Shown here piece after piece: positions 1 through 14,000 of a stretch of DNA of 64,000 nt; within the stretch, counting starts at the first letter, position 1; each line of letters opens with the position of its first letter. The stretch spans positions 186,001 to 250,000 of the forward strand of contig JADNRY010000041.1 in the NCBI GenBank assembly GCA_015501585.1, read 5' to 3'. Both the position numbers and the translations under genes were made by a program. The notes under the pieces were generated by a model. The model saw only the letters and a program-made list of their open reading frames with translations. It had not been told where the DNA came from and ran no database searches. The stretch comes from Rhodocollybia butyracea (Eukaryota; Basidiomycota; Agaricomycetes; Agaricales; Omphalotaceae).

Positions 1-41
1 TATGTGTGCGGAGATGAAAATAGCCTCTTCAGGATTGACGC

Positions 42-3000
42 TTGTTCAGATCATCATCTTGCTTTTGGGGTGATACACGTGTTGTATTGGGTTGGAATGG
101 AAGCCAGGTGTACGATCATATGTTTGTATTGCGGAAGCGTGTAACGAGTCAGTACAAGTACGAGCTTGACTCTTTCCTGTGTATTTTCTCTACTATGTTT
201 CGCACTCGAAATCTCTCCCATATTCTTTCACAGCTAGTTGTAGTTCTACCACCTGATTCACCTCTACCTACACCGCCTGCTACTCCTCTTTCTCTTGCGC
301 TGGACGGAGACTTTGTAGCTGACCTCTTTTCTGACAGTGCTGGACACGGCTTGAACAGAAATACCAATCTCTTTGGGGATGCTTTCTCTCGGGCAGCGAC
401 AAGCGTCCCTAGCTCTCCGATCTCTTCAACGACAGCGATCCCCAAGTCTGTTCCTCCTGCTACCCCCCACCTCATAGGTACTCACGAAGACGGCGCTGGA
501 TCACCTGCTTCATTTCCTCGAATGCACACCGTCAACGTCGAGACCCCTTTTCAGTCGTCTGACCGGGCGTGCCCACCTGCGGAACATACAGCCGACTCAG
601 ATGAATTGTCGCCTGATCATGGACCTGACTCACAACATACTATCCGACCCTCGAGAGTGTCGAGTGGGTACGAGTATGGGTATGGGGCACCACCTTCCGT
701 AGAAGATCTAGGAGCTGATAGTGCCGGCGCTGCTGTCCGTGGCGATTCAGCTCGTGGACGTCGTGTGGCGCACCAGTACGACCAATCGACAATTCGAGCC
801 AACAGTGGCTCTGGCCTTTCGAGAGCAATGGCGCGTCCGAATCCCATGATACAACCCCAACTTCAACGGCATGGTGCACGTCCTTCGACAACGACAATAC
901 CTGTTAGTGTCAACGGGGCTCCAGACCAAGGCGATACGATTTCATCAGCAAGGTGGGATTGTTCACTCAACGGGCGGTAAGTTATATTCACTTTGTCCAA
1001 TATTGCAGATGCTGACGCAAGATTCTTCGTATCAGACGGTTGCTTTTCCTCTCCTACTATCCTGCCGGATTACAGATATGGGACTGCACTGACCTTGGCT
1101 CAATATCCGAAGTGTTGAATTTGCCGTCGAAGTCTGTGTACCAGCTTATCGTTGACGACTCTCTACCGACGAACGGAGACACGCCGGACATGGTTATCGA
1201 GTATGCTGGGATTGTATCCCAAGGATCCGATGAGGATCCTTTACTGGGTTTAGTGTAAGTAACAAAAGAGTTTCTAGTCCACGGTGCTCATCTGTCCAAT
1301 AGTGTTACCCCAACTGACGAAAGACGCGACTCTATAGACGAAGCCTCTGACTCTGTGTTACTCGCCGCAGAAGACGAAGTTTCCCGTGAACCTTCTGATA
1401 ATCATTCATGGCTCTTGATATATTCATTTGCCGAATATGGTGTTGTCAAAAGGATTCGTCTTCCTGGACTTACTATTGGTGGAGGACGATTTGAGGTCGG
1501 AAAAGATTTCGTTGTTGTCGTATGTGTTTTTTTGTTGTACGAAAAAAAAATAGATAAACTTATTTTCCTTACTAGAGCACGACCTTGCCTCCATCACTTC
1601 TTGTTCTTTCATCATCCTCGTTCGACATCCTGCATCACATACCGTCGAGTGACCTTCTCCCATTTTGTCATAAACCCGCTTCATCGTCTGGCCTATCTAC
1701 TTCGCATCTATCTTCCCGGCCTCACTCTTTTTTGGAAACCACTTCAAATATAGTCAACGGCATATACAACAATTATAACGACCATTTCCACGATAACTAT
1801 CATAACAACATCAACCGCATTTCAGAACGAAACAATAATGTATTATTACCAACTGTAGACCATTTTTCTTCTTCCTCTTCTGGTGCGATAGGCGACTATC
1901 CCGGTGGGCATCATATTCGCCCCAATTTACAAGGGCAAGCATCGCAAGCGACGGAACTCCCGTCTACCGCTATACCCGAGACCATCCCTCAACCTGCTCC
2001 GATTTTCTCTGTTTCAGGGCGTTTACTGGCGTATGCTTCACTGCCAGAAGGTAATTCCTCACCGTCACTAACAGGAGTGCAACCCCGCACATCATCCACA
2101 CTGTCTAGCGCAGCGGTATCAACAGCCTCTGCATTTAGGTCTGCCCTGAGTGCGCAGCTGGTCAATCTTGGAAATGCGGGAGACGCGAGTAGTGCCCTAG
2201 GTGCCCTCGGCGGGATCAGCCAAGCCGACGTAGGCAATGCAGCCCTCAAGGTGGGAGGGAGTATGCTTAGTGGGATGAAGTCGCTGGGTGGGCTGGCATA
2301 CAAGAGTGCTGTTTCAGCTGCGACAGATTCCGGTTCAGGTGCGAGTGTGAACCGACGCGTCTCTGGAGGTGGAGGTGGAGTGGGTGGGCTGGCGAATCGG
2401 TTCTTCTCTCGCAGCGCCCCTGCTGCGACATCTTCGAATCACGAAGAACGCGAACGACGGTATTCAATGAGCTCGAATGGCTCAATGGGTATCGAAGGAT
2501 ACGAAGCCGGCAAGACTGTAAGTATTGGTCAGGATAGTGAAACCGACTCCAATCGTCGGCTCTCTGTACCACCACGGACTGTGCCGGCCATTGAGACTGG
2601 ATATGGTGTGACTGTGCTGGATTTGGCAAAGATGCTGAATTTACCCACTTCCATGAAAAGGTCAAACGACAATTCAGCGGTGATCACGCAGTTCATTGCA
2701 TCGAAATCGCAACCTGTATCGAATATTTGGTTTTCAGCTAGTGGAACTTCACTCCTGATTGCGCCCAGAGACGGCCAGTCCATACAAGTGCACGAGATTA
2801 GGAGTGACCCGGTGCTACGGATAATTGGAACCGATAGACAACGCGATGCCACTTTTTCTGCCAGCAAAACCAAGAACAGTGTATCCTCACAGTCTTCTCC
2901 GCCTCCACCTAAAGGTACCGAGCAGGTCTACAACCTTCGTCGAGGCCGGACTCCTGCCGTTATCGAGTCGGCCGATTGGGCTTCGGATGGGCGTTGGCTA

Positions 3001-4723
3001 GCAATTGGAACTAGAAAGCGGACCATTCATATTTTTGCTGTCAATCCTTATGGTGGGCCTTCAGATATCCAAAGCCATATTGATGGTCGGGTTAAGAACC
3101 TACAGGAATTGGTAATGATATTTGCTCTCTGCTTGTTTATCTCGTGCTGATTACTGACTATGCCAGCCTGCCATGCCTGGCGAATTGTACCCTCTTGTGC
3201 GCTTACGAGTACAGAAGAACCCCAGCCCTGAACAGCCCAAAGTTCCCCTTGCGTTCGCCTTCCTTGAACCATCAAATGAAGCTGAGCGCCGTTTGCCCTC
3301 AAATCTTCTCCCACCCATAAGCTCTCCGCATCTATTACCCTTGCATCAACAGTCTTATGGAAGTGTCAGCTCTAATCACACCGTCATGTCGTCGTCGCCT
3401 TCCACATGGTCCGAACCAATGTCTCCTCGCCAACAACTCCACCCCAGCGGCCGGCCGCGAAACTTCCAGGACGTTTTAGTTTTCGATCCCACAGATGGCT
3501 TACTATCTTTAAGGCGAATAACCACTAATGTCAAAATTAAATCCAAGGACGGGACGTCAATTCTCAATGCAAGTATTGGCTCAGTGGGTGGTATGAATGC
3601 CAGTAGATCACTTCCTGGCACTAACACTGGAGGACGGTTGAGTAGCTCTGCTTCTCCGGGCACCTCACCCCCGCAGAGGATGACAGTAGTTGGACACCCT
3701 CCAGTCGTGGAAGGAATCAGCGAATTAATTGGTAAAGACGATATCGTTGCCTCGTGGATTCTTAGACGAGGTAATGACTGGTCTGAGAAGAAAGGGACGT
3801 TAGAGAGCTTGGCTCGAAAGGGTGTTGTTGGTTCTACAGCTAGTCCGACGAAGTAAGTTTCGAAGCACCTTTTATTTCATAAACATGCTCATACCCATTT
3901 TCATAGTTGGCTTGCACAAGCAGAACTCTCTACATTCTCCAAGTCTAATCGTGTGCTTCCTCGATCTGTTTACCTTTCTCACCAGTTTTCGTTTCGTGCT
4001 CTTGGCGAAGATTACCATGCTCTAATTCGCCGATACCAATTTGACGTTGCTGGTCCCAAGATAGAAGTACACAAAGGTGTTGAAGTCAGTGCTTATCCTA
4101 CTGGCAGTAGTGAATCTTTTGTGGAAGGTGGTGGATTTGCTGTCCACCACGATCGGCGTCGGCTTTCTTCGTCGTTTGATGAACCCCTGGCTTCTGCTTT
4201 AGCTGGAGGTCTAGACTACACTCCCTCTCAGCCCATACTGCCGATGTTTCCTAACGGAGCCCCAGGGACTAAACCTCGGTCATTCAAGAACTCGATTCCT
4301 ATTCGGACAATGACGGGCATCGGAGATGGAATGAGTGAAGGTATCGGACGATTCCGACGAGAAATTAACAAAGCTCGCTCGCCACCGTTTCCTCCTAGCT
4401 CAGACGCCAGTCTTGCTTCCTCTGTGCCTCTGGAATTTGACGAAGAGGATGAAGACTTTTTATCGCGAGAAGCAGCTCCAATTCCTGAGAGTAAGGATAT
4501 CAGGAATAACGGTTTATCACTGGATGGCAATGATGTGCCCCTATCGGAACGGCCTATAAACGATGACCAGTGGCCTGGATGGGTGGGAGAGGACCGGAAA
4601 GCCGTTGACGAGGTTGAAACATTTGACGATATTTCTGCTGTTGGGTTTATGGATGAAGAGATTCACGCGACGAAAGTAAACTCTTCAGCCAAGAATCGGA
4701 AGAGTAAGAAGAAGCGTAATTAA
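42..4723 (+). CDS. BCAS3-family WD40 protein (autophagy)
   Basis: Multi-exon gene with approximate coding blocks 42-976, 1036-1255, 1302-1519, 1576-3110, 3168-3853 and 3907-4723. A WD40-like blade reads GLQIWDCTDLGSISEVLNL near 1070-1130, and a second conserved stretch, GRWLAIGTRKRTIHIFAVNP, lies near 2990-3050, followed by YGG; both are hallmarks of the BCAS3 family, whose animal members bind phosphoinositides at the phagophore with C16orf70. Between the blades lie long serine- and glycine-rich inserts, usual in fungal members. The C-terminus is acidic and then ends in a lysine-rich tail. The start is uncertain: the first block reads back to 42 without a convincing N-terminus, so the true ATG may lie upstream of the window or in a missed exon. 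I could not join the first two blocks in frame with any GT-AG pair that I tried. Family call is good; role in this fungus is inferred. Confidence 0.8.
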
Positions 4724-4895
4724 ATTCCACATTGTACTCTAGGTGTATGTATAGGGAAGGTTTGGATAAATGCAGACCCTGTTGCGTTTTCAACGCATAG
4801 CTCTCGAGCGCTGAATTTGCGCTTCCTGATAAGAGATCGTGGCGTACAACTCCAGGAACTGCTTCAAGTCTAGGGCTCCCATACTTAAGATAGAC

Positions 4896-5168
4896 CTGAA
4901 GCAGCTCCCTCTAAGAGGTTGTGGCTTATGCGAGAGGTCTTTGGCTGGCCAGGTTCCATAAGGTTAAGATTAAGAAGTATTTTGGCATTGATAGTGCTTT
5001 GTCAACGACGCATACAAAGCAACGATGAAAATATGGAACGACTACAGAAATTCCGATCGCTAAATCCTAATCCGAATCGGGCCTTGCCTTATTAGGTCTA
5101 GCGCTCAGGCCCGAAAAAAAGTGCCGGTTCTCGCATAAGCCGCAACCTCTTAGAGGGGACTGCTTTAG
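4896..5168. repeat. Imperfect inverted repeat, 40-base arms (MITE-like)
   Basis: Arms at 4896-4935 and 5129-5168 are reverse complements with a few mismatches and enclose about 190 bases. The core CTCTAAGAGGTT is itself partly palindromic. The repeat sits in the gap between the BCAS3-like gene and the acyltransferase. A 19-base piece of the right arm (5150-5168) recurs exactly at 53732-53750, which suggests a dispersed small element. No coding sequence is visible inside. Confidence 0.55.
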
Positions 5169-5315
5169 TTCCAGGATCGGAGCCGCAGTGTGCCTATGAG
5201 CCAATTCCCTTATATGGAATTGCATCCTGCTTTATCTAACCATACCTCGACTCAAAGTGTCAAAAGGTTCTAGAGTTTTCGGGAGACAGGCTTGTATCGG
5301 ATATCCAGCTAGAGA

Positions 5316-6979
5316 ATGTCGATGATTCACGGTGTCCTACCAGAAATCACAACAGATGGACCTGAGGAGAGTATAGATGTAGCAAACTATGACCTTTGGA
5401 TGACTTTTGTGAGTGTTTGATGCTAGACTTCGGTACTACTCGTGTTGATTCACCATTATCGTAGATAAAGAATGTTCATGAGATTCCGGATGCTCTGAAT
5501 CTTGACCTATTCAAGGCAGCACTGTCGAAATCGTTGTCCATATATCGACATGCTTGTGGTCATTTGTGTCAAGAAGCTCCAGAAGTCGAAGGAATGTCTC
5601 TTTGGAAGGTTGGCGCTCAAGTATCGCTCTTAGGTCTAATGATACTCAGCTTTGAGCAGATACGCATAACGGACTCTCCAGTACCTGTGGAAATTGTGGA
5701 AAAAGATACGCCGATCCTTACAGATTGCGTGATACAAGATGATCTCACCTCATTTCTTCCTCACCCAAACTCAGAAGTGGTCAACAATGATAGTCCGCTA
5801 CTTAGCTTCAAGCTTCACATATCAAAGCAGAGGACGTTTATTGGGGTTGCATGGCATCATACACTTGGTACCTATCTGATCCGTAACGGCCATTTGGTTC
5901 AATTTGGTTGATCTCTTTCTCTACTAGGGGACGCTGCTACACTGCTACGTTTCATGAATACACTCTCTCGGTACTATCAAGGACATGACATAGACCATGG
6001 CTCTTTACCTTCTTTCAAAAAGCACCGCTTCCCCACACCTTCTGTAGACGACTTTCCCAGGTGGTTGCCCTACATGTCTCATTTAGCGCATACATACTCT
6101 TCAACCGAAATTCAAGACAAATATGCTGAAGGAAACGAAGTAATAATTCCCATTCGTGCCATTATCCGGCGTTCTGAGGCAGAGATCTTGCGTGGAAGAG
6201 TACGCCGTATGCTGGGACCTGATTCTAAACTCGAAATATCCATTCAAGACTGCTTGACTGCCTGCTTTGTGGTTGCTACCAATAACTTGCAAACAAACAC
6301 TGTTCTAGGAGTGCGAAGGATCACTAACGCCGCAGGAGTAAGTGTTCTTTCTCTATCGGTAAAAGTGGTAGCTTATCTGTTGTCATCTGCTTAGTTTAGA
6401 CAAATAGTAACCGAGTGGAATGAACCAAATGTCGCAGGCAACTCGATATACATCGTAAGACTGCATTTCCATGCTCCAGTTATGCATTAAGATTTTTGTT
6501 ACATACTAGGTCCCTAGCGCAGACTTTGACCCAAACCGGGTCCAGGATATTGCTTACATCTCAGCCACAATACGAAAATCCCTTATGGAAGCTCGCAAGC
6601 CTGATTTTCTCGCCAGTTATATGTCTGTTGCAGGTTATCAAATGGCGCTGGCAGCAGAGAGAAAAGAAACCTTCTTTTTTGGCTCTGATCTCACTACGAT
6701 TTCAGTCAACTCTAATGCGATGTTCGTGTCCTCTATATTACGGACAACAATGAACCTCACTAAAACCTATATTCTATCTGTAGCCTCAATTGGCAAGGAG
6801 CAGACTTCGGATATCCTAGCGCGCGATTTTTCACCCCCGGAATCACGAGGTTCTACATGCGAGTGTTTCCTGCTAATAATTATCGTGAGAGTGAAGCTCT
6901 TGATCTTACATTTGGAGCTCCGGCGAGTATGCGACAAGCTATACTTGAGAAACTTGGTCCAGAATTTTCGATCATGTAG
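5316..6979 (+). CDS. BAHD-like acyltransferase
   Basis: Fungal member of the BAHD/chloramphenicol-acetyltransferase fold, which moves acyl groups from CoA thioesters to alcohols or amines. The first exon begins MSMIHGVLPEI at 5316 and ends near 5408; the next starts with IKNVHEIPDALN. The catalytic HxxxD motif appears as WHHTLGD, made by joining an exon ending near 5869 to one starting near 5929. The second conserved motif appears as WQGADFGYP near 6806-6832, matching the DFGWG position of the family. An intron near 5609-5660 joins LWK to IRITDSPVPVEIV. The protein ends LEKLGPEFSIM at 6979. Both signature motifs are intact, so it is probably active. The substrate cannot be told from sequence. 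It lies upstream of the sugar-phosphate mutase on the same strand, with only about 77 bases between them. Confidence 0.8.
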
Positions 6980-7056
6980 CAATAGTGCCATTACTACTTA
7001 CTCAAATCAATATCTTACGCCTTTTATAGTCAAATATTTCTAAGATCATATGATTG

Positions 7057-10046
7057 ATGCCCTCTCAACCAGAACCGTCAGCTTCGCTGCAAGAACTCGT
7101 AGATGCTTGGCTGCAAACGGATCAGGCAAGCTTTAAATCTCTTTTGAGATCCTTGTATCTTCAACAATATGCTTCTCAGAATGAGACTACCCGATCCGAA
7201 ATACAAGCTCTCTGGGACTTGGGCGATACCGCCTCTAAGAAGGAATTGGAACGTCGAATGAAACCCCGGATCGAGTTCGGAACTGCTGGTACGGGAACCC
7301 ATATCTTGTTCATCTGATTTTCCTTGGTTATAAGACAAATATATAGGCCTTAGAAGTAGGATGGAGGGAGGCTGGGCGCGTATAAACGGTTAGAGATTCA
7401 ACTTAGAGTGCTTCTTTATGACGACTTCTCTCATTCAACACGTTCAGATTTAACCATTATCCAAACATCCCAAGTAACGCTTCCTACTTTCCGATTTACA
7501 TGGTAAATCATCTGAGTTTTGAGCAGGGCCTTTGTCAATACGTTCTCAACCAGGTAAAGGACGCGTCATCCAGAGGCATTGTAATCGGACACGATCATCG
7601 ACACAACTCAGAAAAGTGGGCACAACTGACCGCTGCAACTTTTCTTGATAACGGGATGAAAGTCTATCTCTATCGAGGGCTTGTACATACACCTCTGTGC
7701 GTATGCACTTGAACCACAAATAAGGGTGCACCAATCCTTCTCCAGTGTCCCTTTCGGTGTGAAACGGCTGAATGCAGCTTGTGGTGTAATGATCACCGGT
7801 GTGTCATCTTGGTGACTTTCTTTGATCAACAACACTTATCTGGGCATTAGCGAGCCACAATCCAAAGGTAAAGACAGTAATTCTTTATGAGGAGAGGTTA
7901 CTGAGTCGATAACAATGTCAAGAATGATAACGGGTATAAAGTGAGTGTTCTTCATCAAGGTCATACCTAATATGTCTACCGTGACCCGTCTTCAAAGGTT
8001 TATTGGGAAAACGCTGTTCAGGTGTGCTGCTTGCTTGTGTATGTATTCCCTAGCCTTGAACTTTCTTTCCATCAGATAATTGCCCCACACGATGAAGGAA
8101 TCTCGGACGCTATCCAGGCCCATCTTACCCCAAAGATATGGTCAACAAACGAAGTATTCACCTCTTCTAGTTGTTTAGATGTGACGGAAGACATGAAGAC
8201 CGCATACTTTTTTGAAATAGGAAAGTTGAAGCTTCCTCAGTTCGTTACCATCTCGAAATAAATGCTGGGCTCCAATCTGCTAACATCATTTTCAGGTACA
8301 AGCCCTCACTTAATCCGCTTGTATTTGTGAACACATCAATGCATGGGGTTGGGTATCCATTTGTTACTAAAGCGCTCGCTCCCTACGGTGTTACGGTGAT
8401 ACCGGTGAAAGAACAGATGCTCCCTGATCCAGAATTTCCAACAGTCCCATTCCCCAATCCTGAAGAAAATGGCAAGTACATACATTTTTTCGCTGAGTAT
8501 GAACTTGACTCTTTGAAACAGGTGCATTGGTGGGTAAACTCTCAAAGCGGTGGATCGTAGAATGGCTTGACGATCTTATCATTTAATTCAGGATCTGGCT
8601 ATTGAACAGGCGAAGAAGTGTAATGCGAACTATGTGCTGGCCCAGGATCCCGACTCCGACCGGTTTTCAGCTTGCGAATTACAGTACGTGTGCTGACATG
8701 GTTTCTGGTCTTCGCTGTTCCCGTCTTCACCAGTCAAAATCTAGCTCTTCTGGTGTGACCGCATTCACTGGTGATCAGTTGGTAAGCAGGGAACAGGAGC
8801 TACAGATGATACAATTACAAGGTTTTTTTTAGGGTGCCATCTTTGCTGCACATGCGTTTGAGACGTACAGAGACTCAGGGAAGCCTTCTGCCAAACTGGC
8901 AATGGTAGCGTCTACAGTGAGCTCGAAGATGGTAGAAGCTATGGCTAAAAAAGAGGGCTTTAAGTTTGTGGAGTGTCTTACAGGCAAGTTAATTCTTTCT
9001 TTTCGTCGTCATAACTCTTATACAGCACTGCTGTAGGGTTCAAATATATTGGTAACACGGCTCTATCCTACGAAGCAAGCGGATGGGATGTTCCGTTTGG
9101 CTACGAAGAGGCTATTGGATTCATGTTCGGTACGGAAATCAGAGGTATTGAAATTTAATTTCGAGCTCGATATCCGGCGCGCACTGACTACAAAACCGGC
9201 TTCCAAAGACAAAGACGGAGTTGCAGCTTCCGTACGTGGGGCCAATCACCAAGCGAATCTAATATACTAACTGGTTCACAGGTAATGTTTGTACAACTCG
9301 CCGAAACTCTTCACAGGCAGGGGAAATCCATAAATTCGTATCTAGAAGACCTTTATAGACGGTACTTCTAGCTTTGACTGAACACCATTCTTTACATTAC
9401 TTAACATTCCCTTTCAGGTACGGTTATTTCAAGGTTTGAAACACGGTATCTTTCGAACCATCGGACTCTCATTACCCATGCTCAGTCCGCAAATAGCTAC
9501 TATAAAGTTGATGATCCCCAGATCATCGATACCATATTTGCCAGACTTCGGAGCTATGTAAGCTGGATGCATTTTATCATCACAGATTATTCATTTCCTC
9601 GGTAGAATAACTCTAGCGTCTCACCCAATTATCCTCAGCAGATCGCCGGCTTGGATATTACTAGTGTGGTAGATCTGACTACAGGCTATGATAGTACCAA
9701 TCCTCCGACGTACAAACCTTCACTACCGTTGTCCTCTGGCCATATGATTCAGTTCCGGGCTGAGCAAAAGTCTGACGGGACGAAGATTACTCTTACTATA
9801 AGGTGTGTTACTGTCCGAATCCGTATTCACATTCTGATAAGTACACAGAACTAGCGGGACTGAACCAAAGGTGCCTTTCTTTCTTCAAGACCGTGTTGTG
9901 TTACTTATAGACCAATACAGATCAAGTATTATCTAGAAGGTAATGGGAAGGACAGATCAGTCATTTCGAAGCTGTTGCCTCAAGTAATATCGGAATTAGG
10001 TAACGACTGGATGCAAATGTCTGTGTATCATCTAGAGCATCCTTGA
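7057..10046 (+). CDS. Phosphoglucomutase / phosphoribomutase (PGM2/Pgm3 type)
   Basis: Alpha-D-phosphohexomutase superfamily enzyme that moves phosphate between C1 and C6 (or C5 of pentoses). The start MPSQPEPSASLQELVDAW is at 7057. The N-terminal signature RIEFGTAG continues over an intron to LRSRMEGG; this marks the PGM2 / yeast Pgm3 branch, often phosphoribomutase. The active-site serine loop TASHNPK is split by an intron (ACC-G at 7795, resumed at 7850). The metal loop DPDSDRF lies near 8645-8670, and the sugar-binding stretch GYEEAIGFMFG near 9098-9130. The C-terminus ends VYHLEHP at 10046. The gene has about a dozen short introns. All catalytic motifs are intact. Whether glucose-1-P or ribose-1-P is the main substrate is not decided by what I see. 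Confidence 0.9.
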
Positions 10047-11057
10047 AAACCTGTATGTATGTATAATGCTAATTTTTCAAGATCACAGTTGTCACTTTTT
10101 TGAAGTTCAGATCAAAAGATACTAAGGTAGTCAAAGCGTCTGCTCACACGCACTAAAATGGGAAATTGATGAAAATTCATCATTTCTTGCTTGACCTCTT
10201 GACTATCGAATCCTCAAAGGTCACATCGCTAGTTGAGAGACCAGCAGCTCGAATTGAATATCCGGGAAAAATTCTATAACGGCGGTTAATCAAGTTCAAG
10301 CCAGATCTGACACTGTCGGCCGTAATCGTTTCTACACCTTACAATGACCGGTTCCTGGTCTTTTCGATATATATACAATCTCTAGGAAGCATCTGTTGTA
10401 TGCCCTGTTCAACTTGACAGGTAAACAGAGGTAAACCTAATTAGGTTTGGAGTACCTAGTCTTCGATCACTTCAGCGTAGATGGCAGTTCCGCTGTAAGT
10501 GAGAACGGCGTGAAGATCCAGCGTTTCTTCCCTGGGTCTGAAAGCCTAACTATCCGGCGACGAAGTACAGAAATGGGATGCTTTGACACTACTAGATGTA
10601 CAAGATACGGAAACAAGTATATTATGTCCAACTCATTCTTTGAGCTAATCGATACACCTACATATTTGTTTGAGGGCAACATATCTTACTCCGCAGGGTA
10701 AAAACTGTGAAAAAGTCTTACCAAGTGGGAATGGAAAGCCAGGTGAGAACGACAATGACTTGTATAGACACACTTATTTAAGTGCTGTCATCCAGTAAAT
10801 TTCAGCAGGGAAGTATGTATACATACATTACATGAAGTTGAACAATTAAAAAAATGGAATGAGTGTAGAGCAGGTATTTACCAAGGTATATAGTTCGAAT
10901 GAGGGTATAGAACGAGCCCAGTATGTATGTATGTGTCAAAGGATCTAGAGACTTGAAAGTGATAACCAGGTACAGTACATCAAACAAACAAGAGTAAGTA
11001 CTATAGGACAGATCGTGAATGTCGTGTTCGTGAAGCAAAAGTATCGGGGTGGCGGCA
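10047..11057. other. Intergenic gap, no gene supported
   Basis: About 1 kb between two convergent genes. It holds AT-rich stretches with short tatgtatacatac-type repeats near 10813-10830 and 10920-10935. An 84-codon open frame at 10447-10701 has no recognisable family and no splice support. The region presumably carries the 3' ends of the flanking transcripts. Confidence 0.4.
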
Positions 11058-14000
11058 TTAGAGATCATTTTGTAATTCGTCTTCACTGTCGTTGCCAGAA
11101 AATCCCAATCCATCGGATGCCAATTTGTTCATTCCATTTAAATGAAGGGTGCCACCAGCCCGTCTACTTCGTTCGAGAAGATCATTCCATTTATCGGCCT
11201 TCTCCTTGTCTGAAAGAGCACCGTGTGTTCGAAAGTGCTGTGGTTCGGAACGCGAAAGAGAGACCCTTGCCGATATGGATGAAGGGTCTGGCGAGGTCTT
11301 GGGCCTACCGGAACCACTGGTAGCGCGTTTTCTGATGTAGGACGAAGCATTGGCATTAGTATTAGAGACCTCAGAGCCCAACGATTTGCGTATAGCTCGC
11401 TTCGAAGAGGATTCTGACTCGAGATCAGATTTTGAGTGTTCTACTGGGGACCTATGGCGTTCTACATTAAGTAAAGTGGCAGAAGTTGTCGGAGGAAGCG
11501 GAGGAAGTGTCGGGATCGAGAGTTTCTCGTTTGAGGGGGAAGAGGCTGAGGTTGACCTTTTCGGACTTCTAGAAGGGATAACAGGAAGCGAAGGCGAGGG
11601 CGAATGTGTGCCCTTTGAAGCGGAAAATGGAGAAACAGGTGAAACCGCTTGTTCTGGCTTTCTGAGTGCTCCGGATGACCACGAATTGATCACGGCTTCA
11701 TTAGAGAACATCGGGATAGTTGGGGAAGGAGGATGAAGATCAACAGATGAAGCAGTACGTCGTGGACCACCTTCTTCCCCATTCCGACGCCGTGGAACCG
11801 GTAATGAAAAGCTTACTTTCTCATCTTTTGGTGTAGCAACAATCATTCCAATCCTCCAGAGCAGATTCATTCCGGGTTTGTTGAGTTTTTAACTTCAAAT
11901 TCGGTTGCGACGCGGACATTGAGGTATTAACGGATGATGCTAAAAGCGAATAAGATGTACTGGAAGTTGTCGAACGTGTCCGGTTGCCGCTATTTGTTCA
12001 AGGCTGACATGAAGCTGATATAATTCACTGGGGGCAAAATGTGCTGCTGGAGCTGCGCCGCTTCCCCGGAGGAGCGGGAACAGGAGGTATTTGTTCTCCA
12101 TATGAACTGGTTGAGCTTCGCTGACTCTGAGACCGGTTGAAGAATTTGGAAGAACCAATATCAGAGGACGAAATGGGGGATGAAGATCGCGTGGTGGTTC
12201 CTGTCTTGTTGTCGAGGTAGGAGTGTCCAAAGCAGCTATTCGAGAAGGAGTGACGGTATTCTACTAGGAGTAGAAGGAGATGAACGCTTCCTTGTCAAGA
12301 GTGGGTGCACAGTGGAAATGTCATCAGGTTTCTGTTGTCCAATTATCATGTCTCCACCTTCTTTACGCTTCATTTCCCTTGCGTATAAAGACAAATCTTT
12401 GGGAATAGCGGGGACAGGAGGTGGTGGCAAAGGACTAGAAAGCGGACTATCATATTTATGATAGCTATCGCGAAGTCCTCCAGTTGATATGCGCTTCATG
12501 AGGTTCCAAATCCTATTTTTGCCACTTGAATGGCCGGTAGGACTAGGAAGACTACTGTGAGTACTCGGGGAAAAACTAGACTTGGAGGCTGTAATACGAT
12601 AATCAGCGATTGAAAAGCTGAACGCAGGGTATAAGATCACTTACCGGGAGTAACACTTCCACCGTCAGGTATCGGCGGAGATCGCGGGAGCATCGAATTT
12701 TTCATTGGCGAAAGAGGACTGTTTGATGGATATGCATCGATTGACATTCGTAGATTCCGCTTTTCACCCCGAGGCCGGGAACTCGTACCATCTTTCATTG
12801 TCAGCCCCCGTTCCTGGAGGCTTGGCCTTCCACGTTCAATAAGCGTTGGAGGAGTACCAGAGACATCCAGAGATGGTTCCCTAACAGATGTACCCAACCG
12901 GCCGCTCACCTTACGAGATAGCGTCTTCCCTATCGTGAAGGAAGATGAACTTTTTGATAGAGGTTTGCCAACGCTTACAGAAGCAGACCTTCCCCATGTT
13001 TGCCCAGAACGACTTTGCGGACTACCGGATGGCTGCCCGATACCAAGCCCTATACTGGATGATATGCCCTCCACCGAGTGGGAGTTACTCCACGAAAAAT
13101 CGGAGATGTACGAATCCTCGATCTTAGTGTCTTCAGCGGCCACGACACGCTTCGAGTTACCAAGAATAGTGTAATAGGGATGAGAAGGTTCTCCATCGGT
13201 TAACCCAGATTCTCTCGAAGACTTTGTTGTTCGTGAAGGAATGTGATTCGAGGACTGCGTTGAAGGTGAGTTATCGTTGACATTTGGGACTGGGGAAGAT
13301 TTACTACTGGGAGTAGAAGATGACTGTTGCCCGTTCACTTGGGCCGAGGACACGCCATTCGAAAGGCTATTTGTCGGGAGAGTGCTGGGAGCAGGTACAA
13401 TCTCTGCCTTTAATACACGCTGCCGGCGTTCTTCCTCTTCCCGCTGCCACAGCTCTCTTTCACGCTGCTTTTCTCGAGCACGTTCACTTCTTTCCTTTTC
13501 TCTCATTTTTTCCCGTTCCTGCTGCTGTTTGTATGCAAGCATAACTTCTTTTGCAGGGGTTGTGCCGGATGAAACAGAAGCGTTATCATCCGACAATCCG
13601 AGACCATGTTTCAATAAAGCAGATTGGGGAATTAGGCTTCGCCTTTTGTCCTCAAGGGGAGCAGGTGACGGACCCCTTGTCGACGAACTCCCAGTCAATG
13701 GAGCTTTTAGGTTTCCAGAAGAAGTTGTTGGTCGAGGCGCCGACGCCACGGGAAGTATAGAGCCAGTATAAGCGGGCGCAAAGGACGAGTATGGAAATTC
13801 CATGACATTGGTAGGTTCCGGGGGAGGGGAAGTAGCTCTGGCTGTAGCCGAGGGACGTCTCTTCAGGACGTTTCTTGACTTTTTCTCGGGTTTCTCTGGC
13901 CCTTCCCGTTCTCGTGAACGAGACAAAGATGTGTTACGCACTAGCAGACCACCTAGCCCGGACCGCTTCTCTATAGGTGCCTCAGTTGTAATTGCCGGAG

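Noticed and set aside
10447..10701. 84-codon plus-strand open frame
   Set aside because: Atypical composition, no family signal, and located in the 3' intergenic space of two convergent genes.
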